From Hymenopus coronatus (taxonomy: Eukaryota > Arthropoda > Insecta > Mantodea > Hymenopodidae): 64,000 nucleotides of DNA. The stretch spans positions 91,174,827-91,238,826 of the forward strand of contig CM060892.1 of assembly GCA_030762935.1 (NCBI GenBank), read 5' to 3'. Positions 34,949 to 45,509 of this stretch are shown one piece after another (the first letter of the stretch is position 1; each line of letters opens with the position of its first letter). A model generated the notes under the pieces. The model did not search any database. It had not been told where the DNA came from and saw only the letters and a list, made by a program, of their open reading frames with translations. A program made the translations under genes and the position numbers.

Positions 34949-35762
34949 TCTAATAATAAAAATCTGATGCGTTCCTTCACATGACTTTCTCTACAGCTTG
35001 GTAACTAATTGTTGTTAAAAGGCTTATTTTACTATCTATTTCATGCAATCAAGATAAACGTTAGCAGAAATAGTCTTAATACCTGCTTCCCTGCAAGTAG
35101 AAGGCTAAAGTGGTAGTCAAATCTTTTAAAAGCTGGTTATCATGTGGTTGAAAGCAATTTGTTTGCATTGCCAAGAATGGACAAGTTCCCGTATGTGAAA
35201 AGTTTAAATATTTTAAAACTGAAACCAATGACAAGGAAAATCTCATAAATGGTCTCCACGAGAAAACGTATGTAACATAAACTGTGTGTTTTAACAAGAT
35301 TCATATTTTTTGTGCATTACATTTTTGTTCATTTCTTACGGTTTACCAGTTATGCAAAATTCAGTAAAATTCATCCAGAATAATGAGGTCTTCAGAGGAT
35401 GTTCCTTGAAAACTCAAGATATGAATTTTATTTGTCACTATATACATTATTTCAATCAAAAATTTTAGAAATACTTTTGAGAAAATTAACATTTTGAATT
35501 ATTTTCCATGTAAAGCGTAGTTTTGGGTGGGTCGATTTTCTTTAAAACCTTCGTGACGCATCCTTGGAAGACACAGAACTTAAATACCGAGTTTACGTTT
35601 CGAGTTATCGTGTTTCACACGGACCTTTTTTTAAAAATGTTTTCTTTTGGATATAGAGGATCCTACAACGTGTGTTTGGAGTGAAATCTTGGTATCGAAA
35701 CTTTGGGTGGAGTATAATACCTCTCTTTCTACGTACCATGTACTATGTAGAGAACGTAAAAA
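34949..35762 (-). repeat. R870 copy inserted in LINE
   Basis: Near full-length copy from 'AAAAATCTGATGCGTTCC' to 'GAGAACGTAAAAATG'. LINE RT sequence is present on both sides, and the two LINE parts are consecutive in the protein order, so this copy arrived by insertion. Confidence 0.9.
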
Positions 35763-35767
35763 TGACA

Positions 35768-36120
35768 TCAATACATGACCTACTTTTTCTAAAACCATTC
35801 TGTTCTTCCCCCAAATCGGCTCTCTATTTTATATATGACAATTTCTTCATCAAAATCGCTGAATATACTGTGTTTAAGAGAGAAATTCCTCTATAATTCA
35901 CACATTCATTTGTATTTTATTTTTTGAATAAATGTATATTTTGGCGTTACACCAATCTCAGATCTTTCCTTCACTCCATATTAGATTGGAGAGCTGTAAT
36001 AATCTATTCTTTAGTTTATTTGCTCCATATTTCCATAATTCCATATTAATGTTATCACATCCTGGGGATATTCTATTTTTTGCTGTTCTCCAAACTTGGG
36101 TTAAATTTGCATGCCCAGGA
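35768..36120 (-). pseudogene. LINE RT remnant, 5' part
   Basis: Minus-strand translation shows 'SPGCDNINMELWKYGANKL', 'LLQLSNLIWSEGKI', then 'NYRGISLLNTVYSAILMKK' and 'GEEQNGFRKSRSCID', the standard N-terminal RT blocks of non-LTR elements. The protein order continues at 34,948 after the R870 insertion. Confidence 0.85.
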
Positions 36121-36139
36121 GTATACAATAGATATGAAG

Positions 36140-36709
36140 CGAAGAACGAGTATCCGTTTGAGCAAAGTATACGTATTTTAAAATTGAAAAAAATAACTCC
36201 ACAAAAATGGATATGAAAAATTGTGTGCTTTAATGACATCTAAAATTTATTGTATATTATTTACCTATTTCTTACGGTTTACCAGGTATGTAAAAGTTCT
36301 CCATAATGAAGAGGGTTTCAAAGGCTAATTCCAAGAAATTCAAGATATACATTTTATTTTCCATGTAAAAGTCTTCAAGATATGACTTTTTAATCAAAAA
36401 GACCATTATTTCCTTTATTTAAAGGAAATCACAATTTTCGAAAGAAAGTTCCATATAGAGGATACTTTCGGTAGGTTGAAGAGAATTTCTTGAAAATCTT
36501 CATCTCGCATATTTGACAGATGCTGAAGTTAAGTACCAAGTTTGATATTTAATAAGCATTTAGAGGACTTTTCGTTTTTGTGTCATGATTTTCACACATA
36601 CAAACACGCGCAGCGCGGATCGTTTTCTAAAAATACTTTTTTGGACTCCAGGACATCAAAACATTGTTTCCGGTGAAATCTCGATATCGAATTTTTGGTT
36701 GTTAACCCT
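36140..36709 (-). repeat. R870 copy, 3' truncated
   Basis: 'TATCCGTTTGAGCAAAG', 'CTTACGGTTTACCAGGTATG', 'TCTTCATCTCGCATATT' and 'GGTGAAATCTCGATATCG', ending at the start block. Confidence 0.8.
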
Positions 36710-36862
36710 ATGTACATAGTTTCGTGGAGAAAAGGACAATAGTATTAGACCTTCTTAATGATATTTACTTTTAGCAAATCTATATTGAGTAATCACATTG
36801 TAGTATTCTAGGTACAAATTGTCGTCTGAAAAATTTAACTAGTGAACTTTTCTGTTCGGCAG

Positions 36863-37060
36863 CAGCAGATCAAAGAGCTTCTGGCTGCGTACGATGAAAA
36901 CAATTTACTGTCTACGCATCACGTATTTCAGTTGATGGTGGCAGGCCCGTTTCACAGAAACTATTTCAATTACTACTACCCTTCGAGCTTAAAAACACAT
37001 TTTTCGAAATACAACGCGGCCGAGAAATGTTGGCAACATTCTCAGTATGGAAAACAATGA
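36863..37060 (+). CDS. Putative terminal coding exon, unknown protein
   Basis: 65 codons and a TGA stop. It opens QQIKELLAAYDENN and ends EKCWQHSQYGKQ, with a tyrosine/histidine-rich middle (FHRNYFNYYYPSS). It stands out because the codons are clearly GC-richer than the flanks and it is preceded by a good 3' splice site: a branch-like TTTAACT, a pyrimidine stretch and TTCGGCAG just before 36,863. Poly(A) signals follow. The frame extends back to a GTG at 36,842 but no ATG starts it, so an internal or last exon is favoured over a small gene. No upstream exon was found. I do not recognise the protein; cytosolic or secreted fate cannot be told from this piece. Confidence 0.4.
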   Translation, partial: QQIKELLAAYDENNLLSTHHVFQLMVAGPFHRNYFNYYYPSSLKTHFSKYNAAEKCWQHSQYGKQ

Positions 37061-37158
37061 AATTTCTACTACGATGGACTAAAAAAAGAAAAACTTAATA
37101 ACTGTCAATAGATGAATGTGCATGAGAAATGTCAAACGTATGAATTTGAATGTCGTAA

Positions 37159-37229
37159 AATAAAGACGTGGAAGTCACCGATAGAATCACTGTTGACGTT
37201 ATTAATAAAAATCTAATAACTTCAATAAA
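37159..37229 (+). terminator. Poly(A) signal cluster after candidate exon
   Basis: AATAAA at 37,159-37,164, 37,204-37,209 and 37,224-37,229, starting about 100 bp after the stop at 37,060. AATAAA is frequent in AT-rich DNA, so support is only positional. Confidence 0.35.
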
Positions 37230-37454
37230 TAAAAACTATCCGCCTGAAAACATATGGTGTTATTTTTATATCTCCTTCTCTGTGTGAAATCAAGACACAC
37301 TGTATAATTAGAGTAATGAAGTAATATCTGAGGCTGAACCTACTATACAAACAAATGTAAGCGAGAAAACTGTCTCCTGAGTTTTAGGGAGCTGAGATTG
37401 AAAGAGGTTCGAGGATAGTAGGCAAGGGGTCAGTATGGAGGTGAAATAAATCAC

Positions 37455-38303
37455 AAATGTCCGATGTACTCCATTCACATAAATTTTCGTGTATGTTCTG
37501 CAAACAAATTATTCTTACAAAAGATCGTTCTTATATCTACATAATTCTAATCATAATAAACTAAAAGTAATTCCCTTATTATCTATTTCCTTATAAATAC
37601 AAGGGAAATAAACGAATTCAGTAGACTAAAGCGATACGCAAATCCTTTAAAAGATGTCGCTATGTGATTAGCATTGACATTCAGTTTTCCTTTCATAGCC
37701 AAGTGTAAAAAAGGGGGACATGAAACGGGTGAGGTTTTTCCGTTTGTAAAAAGCTTTAAACATTTTAAAATTGAGACCCATAGTGGGGAATATATTTGAA
37801 ATGGTTTGCTTAAAAAAATCTGGATATGACACACGTTGTTTGATTTAATGAGATCTACGTTTTTGTATTATAGGGTTTTTCTGTCTCTTGCGGTTTATCA
37901 GATATGCAAACATCATTCAGAAACTATGCCCAAAAATTTCAGGATATAAACTTTATTTACCATGGTAATATACAGCATGTTATTCAAAGTCGTGAGAGAC
38001 ATGTTTATAAAATCGCACATTTCGAAAAATGTTCCATATAAAGGGTAGTTTGGGACAGGGAAATCATCGTGATGCATCCGTGAAAGATACTAAGCTAAAA
38101 TAAAAAGCTTTCTATTTAAGAGATTTTAGCTATACTGTCAACTGACATACACGCACATATTTTTCTAAAGATGTTTTTTTTTTTTTTATTACAGTGTCCT
38201 CAAAATATGTATTTCCAGAGAAATCTCGCCATCGGAGTTTTAGATGGAATACAATAGGTTCTCTACCTGCTATGCACCTTTACATACTGTTAGAGAAAAT
38301 AGA
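37455..38303 (-). repeat. R870 full copy (tandem pair)
   Basis: From 'TCCGATGTACTCCATTCAC' to 'TTAGAGAAAATAGAAA'. The right end abuts the 3' end of another unit at 38,304. Confidence 0.85.
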
Positions 38304-38470
38304 AATATTTCATGTGTTCCATTCACTTGACTTTCTCTACCTGTTCTACAAACTATTCTTAAGAAAGATAATTTTTCCACCTTTTCATGTTAATAGAGAT
38401 AAGCACTATTAGAAACGTTATGATTATTTGCCTCCTTATAAGTAAAAGGGAAATGAGAGCTAAAGCGGTA
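38304..38470 (-). repeat. R870 3' end, second tandem unit
   Basis: 'TTTCATGTGTTCCATTCACTTG', 'ACTTTCTCTACC' and 'AGTAAAAGGGAAATGAGAGC', then cut off at 'GCTAAAGCGGTAGTGAAG'. Confidence 0.8.
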
Positions 38471-38700
38471 GTGAAGCTGTTCAGTCAGAGGATGTGTCCT
38501 GGAAGCGTTACGAGCGCCTCGCAGGGCGAAAAGAGTGATTAGACTGCTGTCTCTGAGCATACATCCATACTCCTCTGGGTAACTGCACTCCTAGAAAGGT
38601 CTGCTACATCCGCTCTTCAAGCGTTACATGCTATGGGAAATATTACCTACTAAAGGATATACGCCGTGCTTGGGTGAGGCAATAAAATAGTTCTATTAAG
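38471..38700. other. Unclassified GC-richer insert
   Basis: A segment (about 38,480-38,640) between two R870 pieces, clearly GC-richer than them, with no tRNA-like boxes and no match elsewhere that I can see. Confidence 0.4.
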
Positions 38701-38737
38701 ATGCAAAAATAATCATAGATACAGGATGCAAAACAAC

Positions 38738-39595
38738 AAAACATCTGATGTGTTCCATTCAAACGACTTTCTCTAATATATGTAACAAATATTGTTAAAA
38801 CGCTTATTATGCTACTTCATAATAATCGAGATAAACATTAGCAGAGATTGTCCTTATTTCTTGGTTCCTTGTAAGTAGAAGGGAAAATAATCTAATGTGT
38901 TCTATTCGCCTCATGTCCACTGACTGTTCGATACACAAACATTTTATTCAAAATATTAATCTGTTATCTAAATCAAGGTAAAAGTAAACAGAATTAGTCT
39001 TATTACCAGCTTCCTTGTAAGTAGAAGAGCCATAACAAAATACACAGGCTAAAGCGATAGTCTCGTCCTTTAAAAGCCGGTCGCTATGTGAAACAATTGA
39101 AATTCCAATCTCTTGTCTTGTCAGGAGTAAACAAACGAGAAGAAAGATGCCTTTCCGTTTGAGAAAAGTTTAAGTGGCTAAAATTGAATCCGGAACACCT
39201 CGAAAACGGTTAACTTTATAAAACATGTATATGACATAAATTGTGAATTTTAATTAGATCTACATTATTTGTGTAGTAATTGTTTGTATATCTCTTACGG
39301 TTTGATAGTTCTACAAAACTCGTCCTAAATGGAGAGGCCTTCAGAGGCTATTCCAAGAAAATTCAAGACATACATTTTGTTAGTCATAAAAATATCTTGA
39401 GCATAAGGTATTTTAATCAAATTCGTTTGAGCCATTTTTTTGAGAAAATAAACATTTTCGAAAAATGTTCCATGTAAAACGTATTATGAGATGGGGGATT
39501 TGCTTGATAATCTTCGTGTCGCATCCTTGGAACATACCAAACGTAAATACCAAGTTTGGTAATTAACGCTCGTTTCGTTTTTGAGCTATGGTTTA
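38738..39595 (-). repeat. R870 copy with doubled 3' end
   Basis: The 3'-terminal 145 bp occur twice in a row in the same orientation (38,738-38,890 and 38,892-39,038, each ending in 'CTTCCTTGTAAGTAGAAG' type sequence). The rest of the unit follows to 'CGTTTTTGAGCTATGG', where a SINE enters. Confidence 0.8.
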
Positions 39596-39839
39596 GGGTC
39601 GCGCCGTGGCCGAGTGGTTAGACCACTCGCCTCTCACCTAGACGGCCGGGGTTCGATCCCAAGCGACCGCATGTGAGATTTTTGGTGGACAAAGCTGCAC
39701 TGGGGCAGGTTTTCTCTGGGTATTCCGTTTTCCCCCGCCATCGCATTCCACCGGTGCTCCATCATCATTCATGTATCATCAGTGTCACCGCCTGCGGTGT
39801 CATAAGTAGTTAAAGCGGGCGTTAAACACTACCAAAAAA
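39596..39839 (+). repeat. SINE family 1, best preserved copy
   Basis: A box TGGCCGAGTGG at 39,607-39,617 and B box GGTTCGATCC at 39,650-39,659, both matching RNA polymerase III consensus. It ends in a short A-run. Flanked by a near-perfect target duplication: TTTTGAGCTATGG on the left and TTTGAGCATGG on the right. Inserted in the opposite orientation to the R870 copy around it. Confidence 0.95.
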
Positions 39840-40022
39840 ATTTGAGCATGGTGCCTAAATACATACACACAGATAAACATGGACTTTTTTCTAGAAATAT
39901 TTCTTTTGATCCAGGGGGATCCAAAACGTGTATTTCGGGTGAAATCTCAGTATCTAATTTTAGGTGTATTACCATGCCTGCTCTATACACTATATACATA
40001 GTACGCGTAGAGAAAGTAAAAA
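39840..40022 (-). repeat. R870 copy, 5' part after SINE
   Basis: Continues 'ATCCAAAACGTGTATTTCGG', 'GGTGAAATCTCAGTATC' and ends 'GTAGAGAAAGTAAAAAAA'. Confidence 0.85.
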
Positions 40023-40499
40023 AAAAAGGTATGATGAAATCATATGTAGGTATTGTGGCGATTTTGGTTTGTGGCTTTAGAGGCGGAGCAGCAAAAGGTT
40101 GGGTTGCCAGCTAGCGTAGGAAATTGTATGATAATCTCAGGGTTTGCGGGGAGGAACCTCAATGAAACTCTTTCGCTTGTATCTGACTGCACTTTACTGT
40201 CCCGCACTTGATATTTCACAAGTCCAAATTTTAAGAATGTGGTTTCAGGGCCGAGCCTCGCCAAAAACTGTTCACAAATTAAATTAACTATTTCACCTTC
40301 CCCATCACGCTAATCTCCCTCTTAATTTCCTTCCCACGTTAATCAACTTCTTCACATCGCGGACTTCTACACTACCGTTATCCTACCAGATATAACGCGA
40401 CGCGGGTTCACTGTACCGTGTCTGACGTTCAAAAGTCGATGTGAACACCATTCAACGCTGTATATAATAAATATACAACATTAAAACAGTTGACAGGAA
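40023..40499. other. Unclassified sequence
   Basis: GC-richer in 40,080-40,450 than the R870 DNA before it. No gene or family recognised. Confidence 0.4.
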
Positions 40500-40730
40500 T
40501 AAATGTCAGCTTCCCCACTATTCATTCCACCAACTGCTCCATAATCATCTTTCCTGGTAATCATTGCACCGTAATTTATAATCATCCTGTTCCTCACATT
40601 CATACAAGTCATCCTGGCTTCTCTCTGATTCGGAGCCTCTGCTCCGCAACAGGCATCTGATCCCAGGCATAGGATTGTAGCTCCTTGGGAGTGGTGCAAG
40701 TCTTCTATATGAGGAGTGTGTATGTATGGG
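40500..40730 (+). repeat. SINE family 1 extended tail, headless
   Basis: 'CATTCCACCAACTGCTCCATAA' type block and then 'CTGCTCCGCAACAGGCATCTG' type sequence, which matches the far tail of the minus copy at 62,980-63,240. The tRNA head is missing. Confidence 0.65.
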
Positions 40731-40969
40731 TACGTTATGTAAGGGTATTCCACACTGCAGCCGTGGCTTATTACGCGTATGATTACGGAGGAAGTAAGAG
40801 ATGAGTGTAATTTCAGAGGGAACCCAACATCCGGACAGGGAGAGAGCCGCCATAGAGGGCCACTAACAATTCACAAGTAGTTCTTCATCTCGTCGCGGGG
40901 AGCGCTAGGAGCCTGCGGCTCAATCCCGGATAGACCACCCAAAGTTCAGATACAAAAACTAACGCCATC

Positions 40970-41245
40970 CCGCCGCCGAGAGCTGTATTTCCAGAGCGCA
41001 GTCACCTCCACGAAATGGAGTCTCTGCTGTAGTCCTCGTCGACACTTTGAATCCAGAAAGAGACTGGTTGGGATGAAATGAAGGGTCAAGAAATTCGGGG
41101 AAATGAAGAATACTTTCCAGCATTCACCTAGTGACCCGGGAAAACCTCCGAAAAAACCAAAGATCAGAGAGGTTGGCCGGTGGAACCGATCCCACAACAT
41201 CCCGAATATGCCAATCCCAGATAAAACGCCTCAGCCACCTGATTC
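40970..41245 (-). repeat. SINE family B copy
   Basis: Shares 'GAGAGCTGTATTTCCAGAGC' and 'GTGACCCGGGAAAACCTCCG' with the copy at 43,210-43,490. The head, at the right on the minus strand, has 'GGATCGGTTCCACCGG' at the B-box position. Confidence 0.8.
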
Positions 41246-41454
41246 GGTGTACGAAGAGGGTAAACAGTGAGACAATATAAAAAAGCCAACTGCCAGAGAA
41301 AACATCTGATATGTTTTAAAGTGTTGTACACATGTGAGGAAGAGAAGAGGAGTCCAAAAAAATTGAAGAGAGGCCACACAAAAACAGCAAGCGGCCAAAT
41401 ATTCGTAACTACACGCATACAGTGATGTGAATAAAAGGAATCTGATCTCTTCTC

Positions 41455-41720
41455 CCTTGTGGTTTATAATTGAATACCTGTTTCGGTACTAGTTTCTTGC
41501 TCATTCTCATTAGACGGTTTGACCAACGAATTCTGTATTCCTTTATTTTATCTATAATTAGGAGCAGGTTTAATTCATTTCTTATATCATAAATTCGTAT
41601 CTATCCAATGTTGTACATCGTTTTACACTTCTGAGACTGTATTCTAGTAATCTCATTTTTCTTCAAGATCCATATAGAAGAGTCGGTACAGCCATTTTCT
41701 TATAACATTTTATTTGTGTT
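41455..41720 (-). pseudogene. LINE RT C-terminal remnant
   Basis: Minus-strand translation over several frameshifts gives 'KMAVPTLLYGS', then 'CTTLDRYE', 'RNELNLLLIIDKI' and 'YRIRW-NRLMRM', the typical end of non-LTR RT proteins. About 85 codons survive; decayed. Confidence 0.75.
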
Positions 41721-42900
41721 CTTTACTTGTTTTCTTCTTCAAGTTCTTGGCAACTGTGCCACGTAAAGCCTGGGAGAGTTGTGTTTTAATATTAACATCC
41801 TTATGTGTAAGTAATATCGCAACCTGGATATTTAAAATGGCTAGCGTGTTATAAAATGGTATTATTTATTATTGTTTTACTTCAAATAGATGTTTTCCTC
41901 TGAAATCCATTTCTTTTGACTGCATTCTTGAACCTATATGAGCATCTAAACTAATCCTGTATTAATATAACGCATTTAAAGTGTTAATAATTCCTCAGAA
42001 AACGTAATAGCAATTTATTTAAATGTGTTGAAGTCATTTTGATGGGTAATAACGTTGAGATCGCGGGGTCATATAACAGTTGGTTATGTTATAACTAATT
42101 CAATAAGATCATGAGAGGTAAACATTGGTACATTCGAGTTTCCGTATTGAGTCAGAACACCTCAAAATATAACTCCAACAAGCAGTTTCGTTTTTCCCAC
42201 ATCTGAAAATGTGAGTTTGGAGAACTGTGAACAATAATAAGCACCAAGAGACAAACCCATCTTCTCTTCCCTGCTGCCATCATTCCTGTTTTTGTTTCAC
42301 ATCTGACGCAGCAGTCAGATTGCGAAGACCTAAAATTCCAAACGCATTTCAAAAGGAAATTTGAGTATGAGCGAGTTAAGCTATCTTTCTTCAAACAAGG
42401 AGAAACCTTACAAGACCAGATACTGACACAGAATTACTAGTTCAAAATGATAATACTTTTAGACAGATGGTGCAAACTTTATCATTTCAATATGCTTATA
42501 TCAGCTGGCATTGAAATTGCGTCTCATCTTGTGTATCAAAATATGAACCACGTCAGAGAACGTATTAATTGTGCAACCATTGCTTTTTCATTCCAACAAC
42601 GGATTCTTCATGAAAATATACTTAATACAATCCAGGTTAATAAAGTAAAATGTTCTGCATATTTGAAATAACGTTCTGTACCATCTATCACTTTTAATGT
42701 ATATATTTGTCTGCAAAATACTATTTTTCCATTTATTTTATTTTATTTGAAACAAACGTTTACATCATTACACATTTCGTTATAGATACAAAGAAAACGG
42801 CGATAGTTAAAATATTAAGTCATGGACGCCATATGCTGGGCTTTATATTCTAGTCTCTTTCCATGTAAAAACAATTGAAAATCGATAGGACTTTAAAGTG
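41721..42900. other. Unclassified sequence
   Basis: Nothing recognised; a slightly GC-richer patch at 42,130-42,370 has no supported frame. Confidence 0.5.
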
Positions 42901-42903
42901 TTG

Positions 42904-43120
42904 AACACCAGGCTTCAGTAGTGTCGGGGTAGTGAGTTTGACTCGTGTTCAATAGATCTGAGTTCGAATTTCAGCTAGGGTGTTACTCAGATAACGTTTG
43001 TATCGGGGTTTTCTTTCATCCTCAGAAGATACGGATCTCTTGGACCCCGGACTTATTTGGGCATATTATTATCCATTTCAATAAATCGTCCGGCATGACA
43101 ATCTAGATTAAAAAACGTAA
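42904..43120 (+). repeat. tRNA-derived SINE
   Basis: Head 'CAGTAGTGTCGGGGTAGTG' and B-box-like 'GAGTTCGAATTTCAG', body 'GTATCGGGGTTTTCTTTCATCC'. Runs into the CAG repeat. Confidence 0.6.
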
Positions 43121-43125
43121 ACTAA

Positions 43126-43210
43126 AGCAGCAGCAGCAGCAGCAATAGCAGCAGCACAGCGACAATAATAATTTCAACCACAACAGCAATAATAATAATA
43201 ATAATAATAA
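43126..43210. repeat. (CAG)n and (AAT)n microsatellites
   Basis: Imperfect CAG repeat at 43,126-43,160 and AAT repeat at 43,186-43,210, next to the tails of two SINEs facing each other. Confidence 0.9.
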
Positions 43211-43490
43211 CGAGAGCTGTATTTCCAGAGCGCAATTACTGCCACAGAAGGGCGCCATCACCGGTTGTCCTCGCCGACACTTATAACCCTGAAAGTGATC
43301 CGTTGTATGAAATGGAGTTGAAATGAGTGGACAGGACGTTTCGGTTGAGTATAGAAACTCCCCAATATTTGCCTAGTGACCGGGAAATCCTCCGAAAAAG
43401 CCCGATGGGTCAGAGAGGTCGGCCGCGGTAATCGATCCCATGACCTCCCAATGGCAGCCCCAGGCGAAACGCTTGAGCCTCGTGAAACAT
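43210..43490 (-). repeat. SINE family B copy
   Basis: Second copy of the subtype at 40,970-41,245, with 'GAGAGCTGTATTTCCAGAGC', 'CTAGTGACCGGGAAATCCTCC' and, at the right, the head with 'GGTAATCGATCCCATGACC'. Confidence 0.8.
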
Positions 43491-43751
43491 ACACGTAGTT
43501 TACCAGAACTCAATACAGGAAATTAGACTTTTTCAAAGCAAAAATGAACAGGAAATGAATCAAAAGGGCTGTAAGCGAGGGAAAAGTTTATTTTCGTTAA
43601 CATAATCCCGTGTGTTCCTAAGTAAATAGGAATTAAAATTAAATTAAATATTTTTAAACATAATCATAACAAAGCGCTGTTTTAGACGGGCTACTGCTAT
43701 AAGTTGTATGGTTTTATATTTGCTTTTATTAAATAATGCTTTTAAGCTGGT
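43491..43751. other. Unclassified sequence
   Basis: Nothing recognised. Confidence 0.5.
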
Positions 43752-44640
43752 TTTATTCTTAATTTCTCTACACGAACTATGTACAAAGTGTATTGCACCC
43801 AAAAATTCGATACCACGTTTTCAGAGAGTATATATGTTTTGAGACCCCCTGAAACCAAAAAGAGCTTATCTGGAAAAATATCCGTGTGTATGCCTGTCAG
43901 GCTATCTGCCAGTGTGTGTGCAGGCTTGTATGTTTGTGTCTGTGGCATAGCTCAAAATACGAAAAGTCTAATGAATATCAAACCTGGTATTCAAGTTTAA
44001 TAACTACCAATAATGCGACACGAGGATTTTCAAGAAAATCCCCCACCCTCAAATACCCATTCCTTGGAAAAGTTTTCGAAAATGGTGATTTTCTCAAAAA
44101 TAGCTCTTAAAGATTTTGATTAAAATATCGTATATTAAAGATATTTACACGACAAATATAATGCAATATCTTGATATTTTGGGAATAGTCTTAAAGACAT
44201 CTTTACTTACATGAATTTTTTGGAATTTTGCATAGCTTGTAAACTGTAACAGGCAGATAAACACTTATTTCACCAAAAATGTAGACCTCGATAAAACACA
44301 CACTATAGGATTTATACATTCTTTAATTGGTGTTCATCGTTTTTGAGATATCCCTTGTTATTAGTTTCAGCTTTAAAATACTTATACTTTTCTCATACGG
44401 GAATTTGTCAACTCCTGTACATACAAAGGAACTTCATTCACATAGCAACCAACTTTTGACTGTCATTTTAGCCTATACTATTCCCTTATTTCCCTTCTTC
44501 TTACACGGAAGCAAGTAGTAAGACCATTTCTGCTAATTTTTTCTCCATTAGCATGAATTAAATATGAGAAGAATAAGCTTTTTAACAATTTGTTCCAGAG
44601 ATACAGAGAAAGTCATGTGAATGACGCACATCAGATTTTT
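43752..44640 (+). repeat. R870 dispersed repeat, full length
   Basis: One of the best copies: 'CTTAATTTCTCTACACG', 'CACCCAAAAATTCGATACCACG', GTGTGTGTG tract (43,913-43,921), 'TGCGACACGAGGATTTTC', 'TTTTGATTAAAATATCG', 'ATCTTGATATTTTGGG', 'TTTTGAGATATCCCTTG', end 'GAGAAAGTCATGTGAATG' then CACATCAGATTTTT. Useful for a consensus. Confidence 0.95.
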
Positions 44641-45139
44641 GCTACAAATGCAATGATTTAAAATAAAAATTAAAAGTTTGTCATAATATAGATAATTGAT
44701 CTCCTTTTAGCGCGGAGCAAAAAGATGAAAGTTGTTTAAAAAGAAGATTCCAAGTTGTGACAGTAACGACTTTTTGCAAACACAAATGTTAGTGCTGTCA
44801 GTTTCTAGAGAGTAATAAAAAGATTAAAACACTTGGCTTTTCGACTAATAAATGATTCTCACGTAAACATTATAAAATGAAGTGTATGATTGGATACAGT
44901 CATTAGGGAGCAATTTTATTATTGGAATAGTGAATTACTATTGCGATAAGTTCGATGAATTTGTCCTTTTTTCTATATAATGGAAATGGGTATGTCTGGT
45001 AATTTTTATACATATTCGAGCTATTTCGGCATTTATATCACCGATAATGCTCGCTCTATACCTTACGCGCAAGACATTTATTCTGGATTTTCAATAAATC
45101 TAGCTCTTACGATCGTGATTAAGATTCTGTATAAAAATA
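44641..45139. other. Unclassified sequence between R870 copies
   Basis: Nothing recognised. It separates a plus copy from a degenerate plus fragment. Confidence 0.4.
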
Positions 45140-45290
45140 AAATTTCAACTCAACCACGTAGCGACGAGCTCTTAAATTATTTGCCAAACGGTTTAGCTGT
45201 TATGATTCTTGTACTTACAAGGAAATATGTATAAAAACCACTTCTGTTAGTATTTAGACTAGTATGAAGTGGGTAGGATAATAGACTTTT
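45140..45290 (+). repeat. R870 fragment
   Basis: 'AAATTTCAACTCAACCACG', 'TAGCGACGAGCTCTTAAAT', 'CTTACAAGGAAATATG' and 'CACTTCTGTTAGTATTTAG' follow the R870 3' order but are strongly diverged. Confidence 0.55.
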
Positions 45291-45509
45291 GTAAGAATTT
45301 TTGTTGAATATTAGGCAGAAAAATTTATTATGGATATATGATAACTTATTCAGTGATTTCTCGCGATGTCATGGAAGGAGTACGGCAACTGGTTTTTAAA
45401 TAACAACCTAATTATCTAGGGTAACTATTTTTGTAAAGGTTTATCTCCTTTAATGTCCCTAGCTAAAAAAAAATAAGTTCCTTAATTTATATTGTATCTA
45501 GAACTATAT

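Noticed and set aside
39598..39662. Possible tRNA gene (good A and B boxes)
   Set aside because: No acceptor stem closes it and it continues into a SINE body with target duplications. The same reasoning applies to the other tRNA-like heads.
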